Source: Meghimatium bilineatum (taxonomy: Eukaryota; Mollusca; Gastropoda; Stylommatophora; Philomycidae). From it: a stretch of DNA of 64,000 nucleotides. The notes under the pieces were generated by a model. It was not told where the DNA came from. It saw nothing but the letters and a program-made list of their open reading frames with translations, and ran no database searches. The stretch covers positions 101,579,587 to 101,643,586 of the forward strand of contig CM067322.1 of NCBI GenBank assembly GCA_034231615.1, in the 5' to 3' direction. Positions 34,046 to 44,689 of the stretch are shown here, one piece after another (position 1 is the stretch's first letter; every line of letters begins with the position of its first letter). Made by a program: the position numbers and the translations under genes.

Positions 34046-34195
34046 ATGAACATGTTCCAAGCCTTACATTACTGTACACTTCATGAACATGTTACCAGCT
34101 TCATATTACTGTAAATGTCATTACCATATTGCAAACCTTACATTACTGTAAACTTTATTACCATGTTGCAAGCCTTACAATACTGAAAACGTAAG
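34036..34195. repeat. About 36-bp repeat at the Penelope 3' edge
   Basis: Roughly five degenerate units of GAACATGTTCCAAGCCTTAC plus ATTACTGTA. The first overlaps the element tail (AGCAAAACTTGATGAACATG), whose counterpart at 27868 is single copy. Confidence 0.75.
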
Positions 34196-34296
34196 TACAT
34201 CCCTGAATAGCATGTTCACGTACATAATATTTTTGGCCCTGGACAACGTTGAGAAGCATTTCCCTGCCACAGAATATACCTCTCAACAGAATGTAT

Positions 34297-34390
34297 TGTA
34301 TCGTGTTGTTTTATCTCGTGTTGTTTTATCTCGTGTTGTTTTATCTCGTGTTGTTTTATCTCGTGTTGTTTTACCTCGTATTGTTGGATT
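34297..34390. repeat. 15-bp minisatellite
   Basis: GTTGTTTTATCTCGT repeated five times, then looser copies to about 34440. Confidence 0.9.
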
Positions 34391-34449
34391 GTTTACCTTG
34401 ATTGTTGGATTATTTCCTGTTTACCTCGTGTTGTTGGATAATTTCCTCG

Positions 34450-34590
34450 CATTTCGTTAGTAGTCACTAGCAGACGACACAAAGTATATAAATAGTGACC
34501 AACGAAAAGCACGGACATAAACACAATAATCGCGTATAAAGGTTTTTTGTGATTCCCCTGGTATTTTTCTATTGGCGAGAGGTCAGGTAC
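34450..34590. mobile_element. MITE-like family E fragment
   Basis: GCAGACGACACAAAGTATAT, GACCAACGAAAAGCACGG and CTATTGGCGAGAGGTCAGG match the copy at 46075-46280. Confidence 0.55.
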
Positions 34591-34669
34591 AACTTACCAA
34601 TGTTACAAAGTGTTATAGCCTTCAGGAGAACAAACTCATCTCGAGTGACGAGGAGTCTTACTATCTAAA

Positions 34670-34795
34670 CAATCTATCTGTCTGTCTGCCTGTCTTCCTT
34701 TCTACCTACCTGTCTCTATGTCTGTTTTCCTGACTATCTCTCTGTCGATCTGTATATTTATCTGTCTGCCTGTCTGCCTATCACTCTATCTACGC
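34670..34795. repeat. TCTG/CCTG tetranucleotide-rich stretch
   Basis: Imperfect TCTGTCTG and CCTGTC repeats. Confidence 0.8.
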
Positions 34796-34865
34796 TCTGT
34801 GAACGATGCTAATGAGAGTCATGAATTTGAAACAATAAGTTAAATACATTATCATTAAAATATAC

Positions 34866-36255
34866 ATGTTGTGTAGTAGGTACAGGTGTTGTGTAGTAGA
34901 TTCAGATGTTGTGTAGTAGGTACAAGTGTTGTGTAGTAGGTACAAGTGTTGTGTAGTAGGTACAGGTGTTGTGCACTAGGTACAGGTGTTGTGTAGTAGG
35001 TACAAGTGTTGTGTAGTAGGTACAAGTGTTGTGTAGTAGGTACAGGTGTTGTGCACTAGGTACAGGTGTTGTGTAGTAGGTTCAGATGTGTAGAAGGTTT
35101 AGATGTTGTATAGTAGGTTGAGATGTTGTGTAGTAGGTTTAGATGTCGTGTAGTAGGTTCAGATGTGTAGTAGGTTTAGATGTTGTGTAGTAGGTTCAGG
35201 TGTTGTGTAGTAGGCTCAGATGTTGTGCACTAGGTACAGGTGTTGTGTAGTAGGTACAGGTGTTGTGTAGTAGGTACAGGTATTGTGTAGTAGGTACAGG
35301 TGTTGTGCACTAGGTACAGGTGTTGTGTAGTAGGTTCAGATGTGTAGTAGGTTTAGATGTTGTATAGTAGGTTTACATGTTGTGTAGTAGGTTTAGATGT
35401 TGTGTAGTAGGTTCAGATGTGTAGTAGGTTTAGATGTTGTATAGTAGGTTTAGATGTTGTGTAGTAGGTTTAGATGTTGTGTTAGGTTCAGATGTTGTGT
35501 AGTAGGTTCAGATGTGTAGTAGGTTTAGATGTTGTGTAGTAGGTTTAGATGTTGTGTAGTAGGTTTAGATGTTGTGTTAGGTTCAGATGTTGTGTAGTAG
35601 GTTCAGATGTGTAGTAGGTTTAGATGTTGTGTAGTAGGTTTAGATGTTGTGTAGTAGGTTCAGATGTGTAGTATGTTTAGATGTTGTGTAGTAGGTTTAG
35701 ATGTTGTGTAGTAGGTTTAGATGTTGTGTAGTAGGTTGAGATGTTGTGTAGTAGGTTCAGATGTGTAGTAGGTTTAGATGTTGTGAAGTAGGTTTAGATG
35801 CTGTGTTAGGTTCAAATGTTGTGTAGTAGGTTCAGATGTGTAGTAGGTTTAGATGTTGTGTAGTAGGTTTAGATGATGTGTAGTAGGTTCAGATATTGTG
35901 TAGTAGGTTCAGATGTGTAGTAGGTTTAGATGATGTGTAGTAGGTTTAGATGCTGTGTAGTAGGTTCAGATGTTGTGTTAGGTTCAGATGTTGTGTAGTA
36001 GGTTCAGATGTTGTATAGTAGGTTTAGATGTTGTGTAGTAGGTTCAGATGTTGTGTAGTAGGTTCAGATGTGTAGTAGGTTTAGATGATGTGTAGTAGGT
36101 TTAGATGTTGTGTAGTAGGTTCAGATGTTGTGTTAGGTTCAGATGTTGTGTAGTAGGTTCAGATGTTGTATAGTAGGTTTAGGTGTTGTGTAGTAGGTTC
36201 AGGTGTTGCATAGTAGGTTCAGGTGTTGTGTAGTAGGTTCAGATGTTGTGTAGTA
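34866..36255. repeat. 20-bp satellite with 16-bp variant units
   Basis: About 70 units of TGTTGTGTAGTAGGTTCAGA and TTTAGA or TACAGG variants. Shortened units (TGTGTAGTAGG) recur regularly, giving a higher-order pattern of about 90-130 bp. Confidence 0.95.
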
Positions 36256-36369
36256 AGCTCAGATGGGCCATCATGGTCGATAGTGGGCACACCACACAAA
36301 CAAAATACTGTTGAACTTGTTTTTGGTTTGAAAGCCAGTCATTTACATTTTACTGGCGGTCGGTGTATC

Positions 36370-36423
36370 TACCTACCTACCTACCCACATATCTGTCTGC
36401 CTGTTTGTTCTGTCGGTATGTGC

Positions 36424-36517
<94 letters not shown>

Positions 36518-36740
36518 GTCTGTCTATCTGTCTGTCTGTATGTCTGTCTGTTTGTCCGTCCGTCCGTCTGTCCGTCTGTCTGTCTGTTTGTCTGTCTATC
36601 TATCTATCCGTCCGTCCGTCCGTCCGTCCGTCCGTCCGTCCGTCCGTCCGTCTGTCTGTCTGTCTGTCTGTCCTCTCTGCCTGCCTGCCTTTGTACCTGT
36701 TTGCCTGCCTGTCTGTCTGTCTATCCATTCATCTATCTAG
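36370..36740. repeat. TATC/TGTC/CCGT microsatellite
   Basis: Blocks of TATC (about 30 units), then TCTG, TCCG and CTGC units. Confidence 0.97.
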
Positions 36741-36744
36741 CGTG

Positions 36745-37140
36745 ACGTCTTTAGCAGAAGGTATTCCTCACCGCCACTAGGTTCTGTCCAGACTGTACTG
36801 CTTGATCTGGTGGCATACTCAAGAGATTTTAGTATCCTATGTGAATCGTACTGTCTTGGTCTGACTAGTGTTCTCGTACCTGGCAACGTTTCCTTCCCTG
36901 ATTAATTTCTCTAACCATGTAACTGTTCAATAATATGTTAGCTTATGTTCTGTGCTTGAACTTTATTATCTCTACAAGCTTCATCTATCATTTATAACCA
37001 TATTACGTCACTGTATAAGGCTGTCCCGATTGTTGTCCCGCTTGTCAGTTTCTGCAGAAACGATGTATAAATAAATGATTAATGATAAGAGCATGGTAAG
37101 TCGGAGTGGACTAACACAGTGACGTTACAAACAGGGGCAT
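36745..37140. other. No gene recognised
   Basis: Unassigned sequence. Confidence 0.45.
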
Positions 37141-37149
37141 GTTTATCCA

Positions 37150-37400
37150 AGTTCGCTGGTTTTATTTGAAATAGTTCCGCGGAAGACGGATGTGTCGAGC
37201 TATTGGCGCACATAAAACTGCGACACAACGCATTTCCATTCTGTGGTCTACATCCTGCTGGAAATCTAGTAGGGCCATGGTCCTGCTATGAGAGAATTAA
37301 AGCGGGAGTTTGAGAATGAAATCTAGTAGGACCATGGTCCTGCTATGAGAGAATTAAAGCGGGAGTATGAGAATGAGCGCTGAAGAAGAAGATTAATAAG
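37150..37400 (+). mobile_element. SINE-like repeat family C with internal duplication
   Basis: Sense orientation: GGAAGACGGATGTGTCGAGC, GCGACACAACGCATTTCCAT, CTACATCCTGCTGGAAATCT, GCGGGAGTTTGAGAATGA and a GAAGAAGAAG tail. The last part of about 57 bp is duplicated in tandem (37264-37320 and 37321-37377). Confidence 0.8.
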
Positions 37401-37414
37401 AAGAAATTTGAAAT

Positions 37415-37872
37415 AGTTGTGAGCCAATCCTTTCCTGTGTTCATGTTTTTGCAGAAGTCTGTGTTGATGTTTTTGCAGAAGTCTGTGTTCATGTTTTTGC
37501 AGAAGTCTGTGTTCATGTTTTTGCAGAAGTCTGTGTTGATGTTTTTGCAGAAGTCTGTGTTCATGTTTTTGCAGAAGTCTGTGTTGATGTTTTTGCAGAA
37601 GTCTGTGTTCATGTTTTTGCAGAAGTCTGTGTTCATGTTTTTGCAGAAGTCTGTGTTCATGTTTTTGCAGAAGTCTGTGTTCATGTTTTTGCAGAAGTCT
37701 GTGTTCATGTTTTTGCAGAAGTCTGTGTTCATGTTTTTGCAGAAGTCTGTGTTCATGTTTTTGCAGAAGTCTGTGTTCATGTTTTTGCAGAAGTCTGTGT
37801 TCATGTTTTTGCAGAAGTCTGTGTTCATGTTTTTGCAGAAGTCTGTGTTCATGTTTTTGCAGAAATCTGTGT
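37415..37872. repeat. 24-bp minisatellite with acceptor-like units (about 19)
   Basis: Unit TTCATGTTTTTGCAGAAGTC then TGTG. TTCATG alternates with TTGATG in a few units. Each unit contains TTTTTGCAG, which resembles a 3' splice site on the + strand. Confidence 0.97.
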
Positions 37873-37913
37873 TGGATCGCCTCTCTGATCATGATATTCT
37901 TATTGTCTTTCTG

Positions 37914-38130
37914 TAACATTTCATTTCATTTCTGTAACATTTCATTTCATTTCTGTAACATTTCATTTCATTTCTGTAACATTTCATTTCATTTCTGTAA
38001 CATTTCATTTCATTTCTGTAACATTTCATTTCATTTCTGTAACATTTCATTTCATTTCTGTAACATTTCATTTCATTTCTGTGACATTTCATTTCATTTC
38101 TGTAACATTTCATTTCATTTCTGTGATATT
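37914..38130. repeat. 21-bp minisatellite, about 10 units
   Basis: Unit CATTTCATTTCATTTCTGTAA; the last units have TGTGA. Confidence 0.97.
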
Positions 38131-38144
38131 TTCATTCTGTTGCG

Positions 38145-38270
38145 AGTTGTCATTTCCCATGTCTCACAGATATGGCAAACCATGGCGCGTTAAAGAGAAG
38201 GTGACACATTTCCCATGTCTTGCAGTCGTAATGCAAAGAATGGCGCGTTGAAGAGAAGGTGAGACAACTA
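38145..38270. repeat. About 62-bp tandem duplication
   Basis: CATTTCCCATGTCTCACAGA through AAGAGAAGGTGA occurs twice with moderate divergence. Confidence 0.75.
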
Positions 38271-38324
38271 AATTGTAAACATCCGCTCACCGGAGTCCTC
38301 TTTGACTTATCGTATTGTGTGTGT

Positions 38325-38520
38325 GTGTGAATAACTAGAAGACAGAATTGATGGCTTTTGGATATGGTTATACAGAAGAATACGGAGAACATCATGGAAA
38401 GAGATGGAAACAAAAAACACAATAGGGAGAACATCAAGGAAATAGGGAAACAAATAAAGAGGTTCTAGCACACACTTGGTATGAAAAATGAAGTTGTTCG
38501 TCCATCACATGATGATGATA
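38325..38520 (+). mobile_element. RTE-like LINE fragment
   Basis: AACTAGAAGACAGAATTGAT and AGAACATCATGGAAAGAGA match the DKIDAFEMW...RTSWK region of the copy at 30520, then a short stretch to GATGATGATAATC. An internal deletion removes most of the 3' part. Confidence 0.65.
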
Positions 38521-38742
38521 ATCATTTTTTGGATCATTTATTACATTCACTTTTCAAATTCAGCGTTATGTCATTGATTACGAGTTCGTAGATGGCTAAT
38601 AAACTCTATTCGAGCTGCTAATGTTTGTGGACAGTTTGGGCATGGGATGACCACTGAAGATGGTTTGTGGTCTACCCATGACTTTCTAGCTACTCTTCGC
38701 TGCTGACCTGCTGCATTTCTCCATTTCTCACAAGATGATGCT

Positions 38743-38885
38743 ATCTGTCTGTCTATCTGTCTGTCCGTCTGTCTGTCTGTCTGCGTGTCTGTCTGTCTGT
38801 CTGTCTGCGTGTCTGTCTGTCCGTCCGTCTGTCTGCCTGCCTGTCTGTCTGTCCGTCTGTCTATCTGTTTGTCCGTCTTTCTATC
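38743..38885. repeat. TCTG/TCCG microsatellite
   Basis: TGTC, TGCG and CCGT units, imperfect. Confidence 0.9.
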
Positions 38886-38969
38886 TAATCTTATTATATA
38901 TATATTGATCTATACCGTGTGGCCTTTGTTTGCCTTCCAGCTTCAGGGTGTAAGAGTTCTCTGGAGATG

Positions 38970-39478
38970 GTCTTCCTGTGTGCTATGTGTAAGCTTGTTC
39001 CTGTGTGCTATGTGTAAGCTTGTTCCTGTGTGCTATGTGTAAGCTTGTTCCTGTGTGCTATGTGTAAGCTTGTTCCTGTGTGCTATGTGTAAGCTTGTTC
39101 CTGTGTGCTATGTGTAAGCTTGTTCCTGTGTGCTATGTGTAAGCTTGTTCCTGTGTGCTATGTGTAAGCTTGTTCCTGTGTGCTATGTGTAAGCTTGTTC
39201 CTGTGTGCTATGTGTAAGCTTGTTCCTGTGTGCTATGTGTAAGCTTGTTCCTGTGTGCTATGTGTAAGCTTGTTCCTGTGTGCTATGTGTAAGCTTGTTC
39301 CTGTGTGCTATGTGTAAGCTTGTTCCTGTGTGCTTTGTGTAAGCTTGTTCCTGTGTGCTATGTGTAAGCTTGTTCCTGTGTGCTATGTGTAAGCTTGTTC
39401 CTGTGTGCTATGTGTAAGCTTGTTCCTGTGTGCTATGTGTAAGCTTGTTCCTGTGTGATATGTGTAAGCTTGTTCCTA
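38970..39478. repeat. 25-bp minisatellite with donor-like units (about 20)
   Basis: Unit GTAAGCTTGTTCCTGTGTGC then TATGT, nearly perfect. Each unit contains TGTGTAAGC, similar to a 5' splice site, and a HindIII site. Confidence 0.97.
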
Positions 39479-39484
39479 TGGCAT

Positions 39485-39880
39485 CTTTGATTTATGTAAT
39501 CCTTCTCTTACATGGTTCACCTCTGGCTGTATAGCCGTGATGTCTATGTGTCCTATCCATTTGTGGCGTGCTGTCTGTTAGTAGTCTGGAAGCGTGTGAG
39601 AACCATTTTATCTTTTGTCTTTTGATGTGTTCCAATACTGGTATTGTTTTAGTTATCTGTCTGATGTTATCGTTTATAATTCTATCTCTTAATGACACTC
39701 CGAGTATTCTTTGTAGACATGTCATTTCTACTGTCGCTATATTTCTTTTGTCTTGTGCTGTCATTGTTCAGGTTTGCCACTGGTAGCACAGTGATGGAAT
39801 AATAATAGTCTTGTATAATGCAACTTTAGTGTCTATGTTTAAATTTTTGTTCTTGAAAATACGTGTATGATATTAACATA
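39485..39880 (-). mobile_element. LINE RT C-terminal fragment
   Basis: Minus-strand trace: KVALYKTIIIPSLCYQWQ, then TCLQRILGVSLRDRIINDNI and PVLEHIKRQKIKWFSHASRL. This is the usual C-terminal pattern of non-LTR endonuclease-RT proteins. Clade not determined. Confidence 0.75.
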
Positions 39881-39884
39881 ACAC

Positions 39885-40130
39885 TTTGAAAACACAGTGG
39901 CCCACACGACACTGGAAACACAGTGGCCCACACGACACTGGAAACACAGTGGCCCACACGACACTGGAAACACAGTGGCCCACACGACACTGGAAACACA
40001 GTGGCCCACACGACACTGGAAACACAGTGGCCCACACGACACTGGAAACACAGTGGCCCACACGACACTGGAAACACAGTGGCCCACACGACACTGGAAA
40101 CACAGTGGCCCACACGACACTAGAAACAAA
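39885..40130. repeat. 26-bp minisatellite, about 9 units
   Basis: Unit ACACAGTGGCCCACACGACA then CTGGAA, almost perfect. Confidence 0.97.
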
Positions 40131-40168
40131 ATAGCGTCCATATTGACGTGACGTAGATCACTTATATA

Positions 40169-41237
40169 CGAGGCGTGTTCAAATGAAAACGGGACTTGTT
40201 ACACCACGCGTGATAGAGCGCACTGATATTGATGATATTTTGCACTAGTAATGAGTATCCAATAATTTACATACGATCACGTGTTCATCTTCCCAGCATG
40301 CATATGTGCTGCAGAAGACTGTTAACAATATGGCGGGTGTGATTCCGAACCCGTCCAAAGTGAATCAGCGTGCTGTGATCCAGTTTCTTTCATTTGAAGG
40401 ATGTCAAGCAGTAGACATTCATCGGAGAATGAAGGCAGCATATGGTGACAAATGTTTGTCGAGGACCAGAGTGATGGAGTGGGTGCGTATGTTTAAAGAC
40501 GGACGTGAGTTAACGGCAGATCTTGCACGGCCAGGTCAGGCGCATATTGTTGCAACAGAAGAAGCCATAGCCGTGCTTGATAAAGCAGTACTGACTGACC
40601 GTCGTCGGAGCATTCGTTCGCTTGCAGAAGAATTCCATATGTCAATTGGGACAGCCCACATGGTTGTTCGGAAGAAATTGAACTATCGGAAGGTGTGTTC
40701 ACAGTGGGTCCCACGGATGTTGACTGACCACCATAAGGAAGAACGGATGGGGTGGAGTTTGAACCACCTGATTCGTTACAGGGCAGAGGGTGGTGCATTT
40801 CTGTTGAGCATTGTGGCAGGTGATGAATCGTGGTGCCACCACTATGAACCGAGCAGCAAAATTGACAGCATGCAATGGAAACATCCAGGTTCACCAAAAC
40901 CCAAAAAATTCAAGACACAGGTTTCTGCAGATTTCCATTTGTTCGGACCGTTGAAGAAAGCACTAAAGGGACAGCGATTCAACAGCGACGCAGACGTGAA
41001 GACAGCGGTGACCACATGGTTCAGAGAACAGCCACGCAACTTTTTCTCGGACGGCATTCGACGTCTACCTAAACAGTGGGATGCTTGCCTAAATGCATAC
41101 GGAGATTTTTTCTGATGAACCCAGGTGCATTCTTATTCACAAGTGGTTGCTTTGTTCAATTCCGTTGAAAATATTAAATTGCGTATGATACTTTTTAAAT
41201 AAATCCACAAGTCCCGTTTTCATTTGAACACGCCTCG
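40169..41237 (+). mobile_element. Internally deleted mariner transposon
   Basis: 31-bp terminal inverted repeats, identical at both ends as read (40169-40199 and 41207-41237, starting CGAGGCGTGTTCAAATGAAA), flanked by TA at 40167-40168 and 41238-41239. It encloses one transposase frame and is about 1.07 kb, against roughly 1.3 kb for full mariners. Matching ends suggest recent movement, which must have used transposase from elsewhere. Its right edge directly adjoins RTE-derived sequence and the 12-bp array. Confidence 0.95.
40330..41115 (+). pseudogene. Mariner transposase with internal deletion
   Basis: ATG at 40330 gives 262 residues; family members have about 345. The N-terminal part has an HTH-type DNA-binding region (RAVIQFLSFEGCQAVDIHRR, then SRTRVMEWVRMFKDGR). 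The first catalytic Asp is D165 in VAGDESWCHHYEP. After KPKKFKTQ the sequence jumps to SADFHLFGPLKKALKGQRF, so the stretch with the second catalytic Asp (HDNARPH region of mariners) is missing. The third Asp, in the (S)DxHLFGPLKK block, appears retained. The frame is intact across the deletion. The product cannot cut DNA but could still bind the inverted repeats. Confidence 0.92.
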
Positions 41238-41244
41238 TAAATAT

Positions 41245-41275
41245 CAAACAAATGAAGTATTTAAGACATGTAAGA
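41245..41275 (+). mobile_element. RTE-like LINE scrap that seeds the 12-bp array
   Basis: Reads IKQMKYLRHVRQDTLLRIL in frame, clearly related to IKQIKYF-stop-HIKRHDTLLKIV at 30923-30985. The 12-bp units begin inside the DTLLRIL codons. Confidence 0.75.
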
Positions 41276-42515
41276 CAGGACACCTTGTTGAGGATCTTGT
41301 TGAGGACCTTGTTGAGGACCTTGTTGAGGACCTTGTTGAGGATCTTGCTGAGGACCTTGTTGAGGATCTTGTTGAGGATCTTGTTGAGGACTTTGTTGAG
41401 GACCTTGTTGAGGATCTTGTTGAGGACCTTGTTGAGGATCTTGTTGAAGACCTTGTTGAAGACCTTGTTGAGGATCTTGTTGAAGACCTTGTTGAGGACC
41501 TCGTTGAAGACCTCGTTGAGGACCTCGTTGAAGACCTTGTTGAAGACCTTGTTGAAGACCTTGTTGAGGATCTTGTTGAGGATCTTGTTGAGGACCTTGT
41601 TGAGGACCTTGTTGAGGACCTTGTTGAGGATCTTGTTGAGGACCTTGTTGAGGATCTTGTTGAAGACCTTGTTGAAGACCTTGTTGAAGACCTTGTTGAG
41701 GATCTTGTTGAAGACCTTGTTGAGGACCTCGTTGAAGACCTTGTTGAGGACCTCGTTGAAGACCTTGTTGAAGACCTTGTTGAAAACCTTGTTGAAGACC
41801 TTGTTGAGGACCTTGTTGAAGACCTTGTTGAAGACATTGTTGAGGATCTTGTTGAGGACCTTGTTGAGGATCTTGTTGAGCACCTTGTTGAGGATCTTGT
41901 TGAAGACCTTGTTGAGGACGTCGTTGAAGACCTTGTTGAAGACCTTGTTGAAGACCTTGTTGAGGACCTCGTTGAAGACCTTGTTGAAGACCTTGTTGAA
42001 GACCTTGTTGAGGACCTTGTTGAAGACCTTGTTAAAGACCTTGTTGAGGACCTTGATGAAGACCTTGTTGAGGATCTTGTTGAAGACCTTGTTGAAGACC
42101 TTGTTGAGGACCTTGTTGAAGACCTTGTTGAAGACCTTGTTGAGGACCTTGTTGAGGACCTTGTTGAAGACCTTGTTGAGGATCTTGTTGAGGACCTTGT
42201 TGACGACCTTGTTGACGACCTTGTTGAAGACCATGTTGAGGACCTTGTTGAGGATCTTGTTGAAGACCTTGTTGAAGACCTTGTTGAAGACCTTGTTGAG
42301 GATCTTGTTGAGGACCTTGTTGAGGATCTTGTTGAAGACATTGTTGAAGACCTTGTTGAAGACCTTGTTGAGGACCTTGTTGAGGATATTATTTAAGACC
42401 TTGTTGAAGACCTTGTTGAGGACCTTGTTTAGGACCTTGTTGAAGACCGTGTTGAAGACCTTGTTGAGGACCTTGTTGAGGACCTTGTTGAGGGCATTGT
42501 TGAAGACATTGTGTA
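41262..42515. repeat. 12-bp minisatellite, about 100 units
   Basis: GACCTTGTTGAG with GAA and GATC variants. All six frames are nearly open because the period is 12, so the long frames (for example 390 residues of LVED) are artefacts. Variant units recur in blocks, pointing to repeated segmental duplication. Confidence 0.97.
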
Positions 42516-42639
42516 GAGTTGAGACATGGCCGAGCTCCGGTAGAAGACATGTTCGCTAAATTAAGTTGGACCCCATTCGTGACGTGTATTATTATTCTGT
42601 GTCACTACGAGTGGCTACTTCATTCGTTTCATTGTCGGG

Positions 42640-43015
42640 CAACATCTGTGGTCTCACCTTCATGCCCACCTGTCGTTATATCTTCTCTTTGGCGCATCAT
42701 GGATAAACCTTCATGCCCACCTGTCGTTTCATCTTCTCTTTAGCGCATCATGGATAAACCTTCATGCCCACCTGTCGTTTCATCTTCTCTTTAGCGCATC
42801 ATGGATAAACCTTCATGCCCACCTGTCGTTTCATCTTCTCTTCAGTGCGCCATGGGCAAAATATTCATGCACACCTTCAGTCTCACCTTCTCTTCAGTGC
42901 GCCATGGGCAAAACATTCATGCACACCTTTAGTCTCACCTTCTCTTCAGTGCGCCATGGGCAAAACATTCATGCACACCTTTAGTCTCACCTTCTCTTCA
43001 GTGCGCCCTGGCAAA
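42640..43015. repeat. About 51-bp minisatellite, 6-7 units
   Basis: TTCATGCCCACCTGTCGTTT then CATCTTCTCTTTAGCGCATC. A second subfamily from 42840 reads CTTCAGTGCGCCATGGGCAA. Confidence 0.95.
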
Positions 43016-43019
43016 CCTT

Positions 43020-43475
43020 TATGCAACCAAATACTGATAAAAATGAAAATAAAATGAGGTATCGACTTTGGAATGTTCTCTGACAAATTTGTTTACGCTG
43101 TGGATCTTTGGACCGTGACCCAGAAAAATAAAAAAAAACCAAGTGCCATACAAGATAACCAGACAACCCTTTTTGTGTGGTTGTCAAAATTTCATAAACA
43201 AGTTATCTAGGGTCGTACAAGGTTTAGTTTTACGTGTGCTAGAGAATTGTTGAATTTGTTGTACTAGCGATTAATTTCTAGTTGACACCTGACCCAACTT
43301 TTAATGCTAGAAAAGATAGACATTGTAGAGGATTTACTTCATTGTTCTTGGGTACCCCACATGTAATCCGTCCCTCTCAAAGATGCGGCACGCCACCTGC
43401 CGAGAGTACCGCTCACAGCACGTACTTTCGTAGATTCAAGAGATAATCCCCAGGGATTTCCGAAAAAATCCTCTT
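43020..43475. other. No gene recognised
   Basis: Unassigned sequence. Confidence 0.45.
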
Positions 43476-43483
43476 TTTATCAA

Positions 43484-43550
43484 GACGACGGGAGCGGGAT
43501 ACAAACTCGCGTATCTTGAGCACAAAGTGAGCGGCTTAACCACTGAACCA
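43484..43550 (-). mobile_element. tRNA-derived SINE head (family H)
   Basis: Minus strand: CTGGTTCAGTGGTTAAGCCG (box A), TTTGTGCTCAAGATACGCG, a degraded box B GAGTTTGTATCCC, then CGTCGTCTTG. Same layout as 16625-16715. Confidence 0.65.
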
Positions 43551-43916
43551 GAGAGTGGCTTACCCATTAAACCAGGGAACAGCTTAACCACTAAACCGGG
43601 GAGCGGCTTAACCACTGAACCAGGGAGTGGCTTAACCACGAAACCAGGGAACAGCTTAACCACTAAACCGGGGAGCGGTTTAACCACTGAACCAGGGAGT
43701 GGCTTAACCACTAAACCAGGGAGCGGCTTAACCACTGAACCAGGGAGTGGCTTAACCACTAAACCAGGGAACAGCTTAACCACTAAACCGGGGAGCGGCT
43801 TAACCACTGAACCAGGGAGTGGCTTAACCACTAAACCAGGGAACAGCTTAACCACTAAACCGGGTAGCGGCTTAACCACTGAACCAGGGAGTGGCTTAAC
43901 CACTAAACCAGTGAGT
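43530..43916 (-). repeat. 24-bp array of Pol III box A motifs (16 units)
   Basis: Each unit read on the minus strand contains TGGTTTAGTGG or TGGTTCAGTGG, matching box A consensus TRGYNNARNGG, followed by TTAAGC. Three unit types (GCGG, GTGG, ACAG) recur in order as a 72-bp higher-order unit. The first unit is the box A of the SINE head at 43484-43550. Confidence 0.9.
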
Positions 43917-43919
43917 TAA

Positions 43920-44305
43920 TTGTACTTGTCCTGATATAGCTATGGTCGACTAACAAATGAATGATCATAAAATGGGGAAAAGGAGGAATGCATCACCTAA
44001 AATATACTTTTTCCTTCATACCGGTTATCCTGTACTGTCGGAACATATATTTTTTGGTCGCGTGTCAACTAGTCGGGTTGCATGCCACAGCTGAAGGTAC
44101 GCTTCTCGGTCAGGTATCTCTGACTTCAGCACCTGTGCTTGCTTGGGCAGGACTGTGGTCCTATTCGTTATTGGCTTGACCAGACCAGTCTTAGTTTCCA
44201 GGGTCTGTTGGCTGGACTAGGCCCCATCTCCACTTCAAGGAGTTAGCCTCGATTGAAGGGGGGGGGGGGATATATTTATAAGATTGGTCTTCAGCAGGCT
44301 TCCTA
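43920..44305. other. No gene recognised
   Basis: Unassigned, G-run at 44259-44269. Confidence 0.45.
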
Positions 44306-44309
44306 ATAG

Positions 44310-44490
44310 CACAGAGCAAACCTCACCTCTAAACTTCTTAGTCGCCTCTTATTCTACGCATGGTAGGTGGCTCTTACTATGTTGATAGTTGGTATACAAC
44401 AAGTATAAAATAACGTCCCCAAGGGTAGGACTGTTACAACTGTTTCTTGTTCCGACGTCGATTCCCGATGTAACACGGGCGAGGCGTCTC
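44310..44490 (-). mobile_element. SINE-like repeat family A fragment
   Basis: CTTCTTAGTCGCCTCTTATT and the CGTCCCCAAGGG...TAACACGGGCGA region match 6165-6255 loosely. Confidence 0.5.
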
Positions 44491-44689
44491 ATTTACCTAC
44501 ACATGTGTCCTGCACCTCAGCCTCACGAGGCCATGATGACTTGGTTACCAGAACCGGAACATACACAATTATTTGATGGTTATATAGATCTGATATAACC
44601 AAACTGATCTTGAGTCCGCGGTTGAAAGTAGCGTGCTTCACCATAAGAGCGACTTTTTATTTAGCCAAGCTGCATCTAAGCATCACTTT

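Noticed and set aside
36223-36780. Proteins of the SIYLSIYLS or SVCLSVCLS type
   Set aside because: Translation of TATC and TGTC microsatellites.
41224-42396. 390-residue acidic LVED-repeat protein, and open frames on the other strand
   Set aside because: A 12-bp array opens several frames on both strands at once. Units vary without regard to any one frame.
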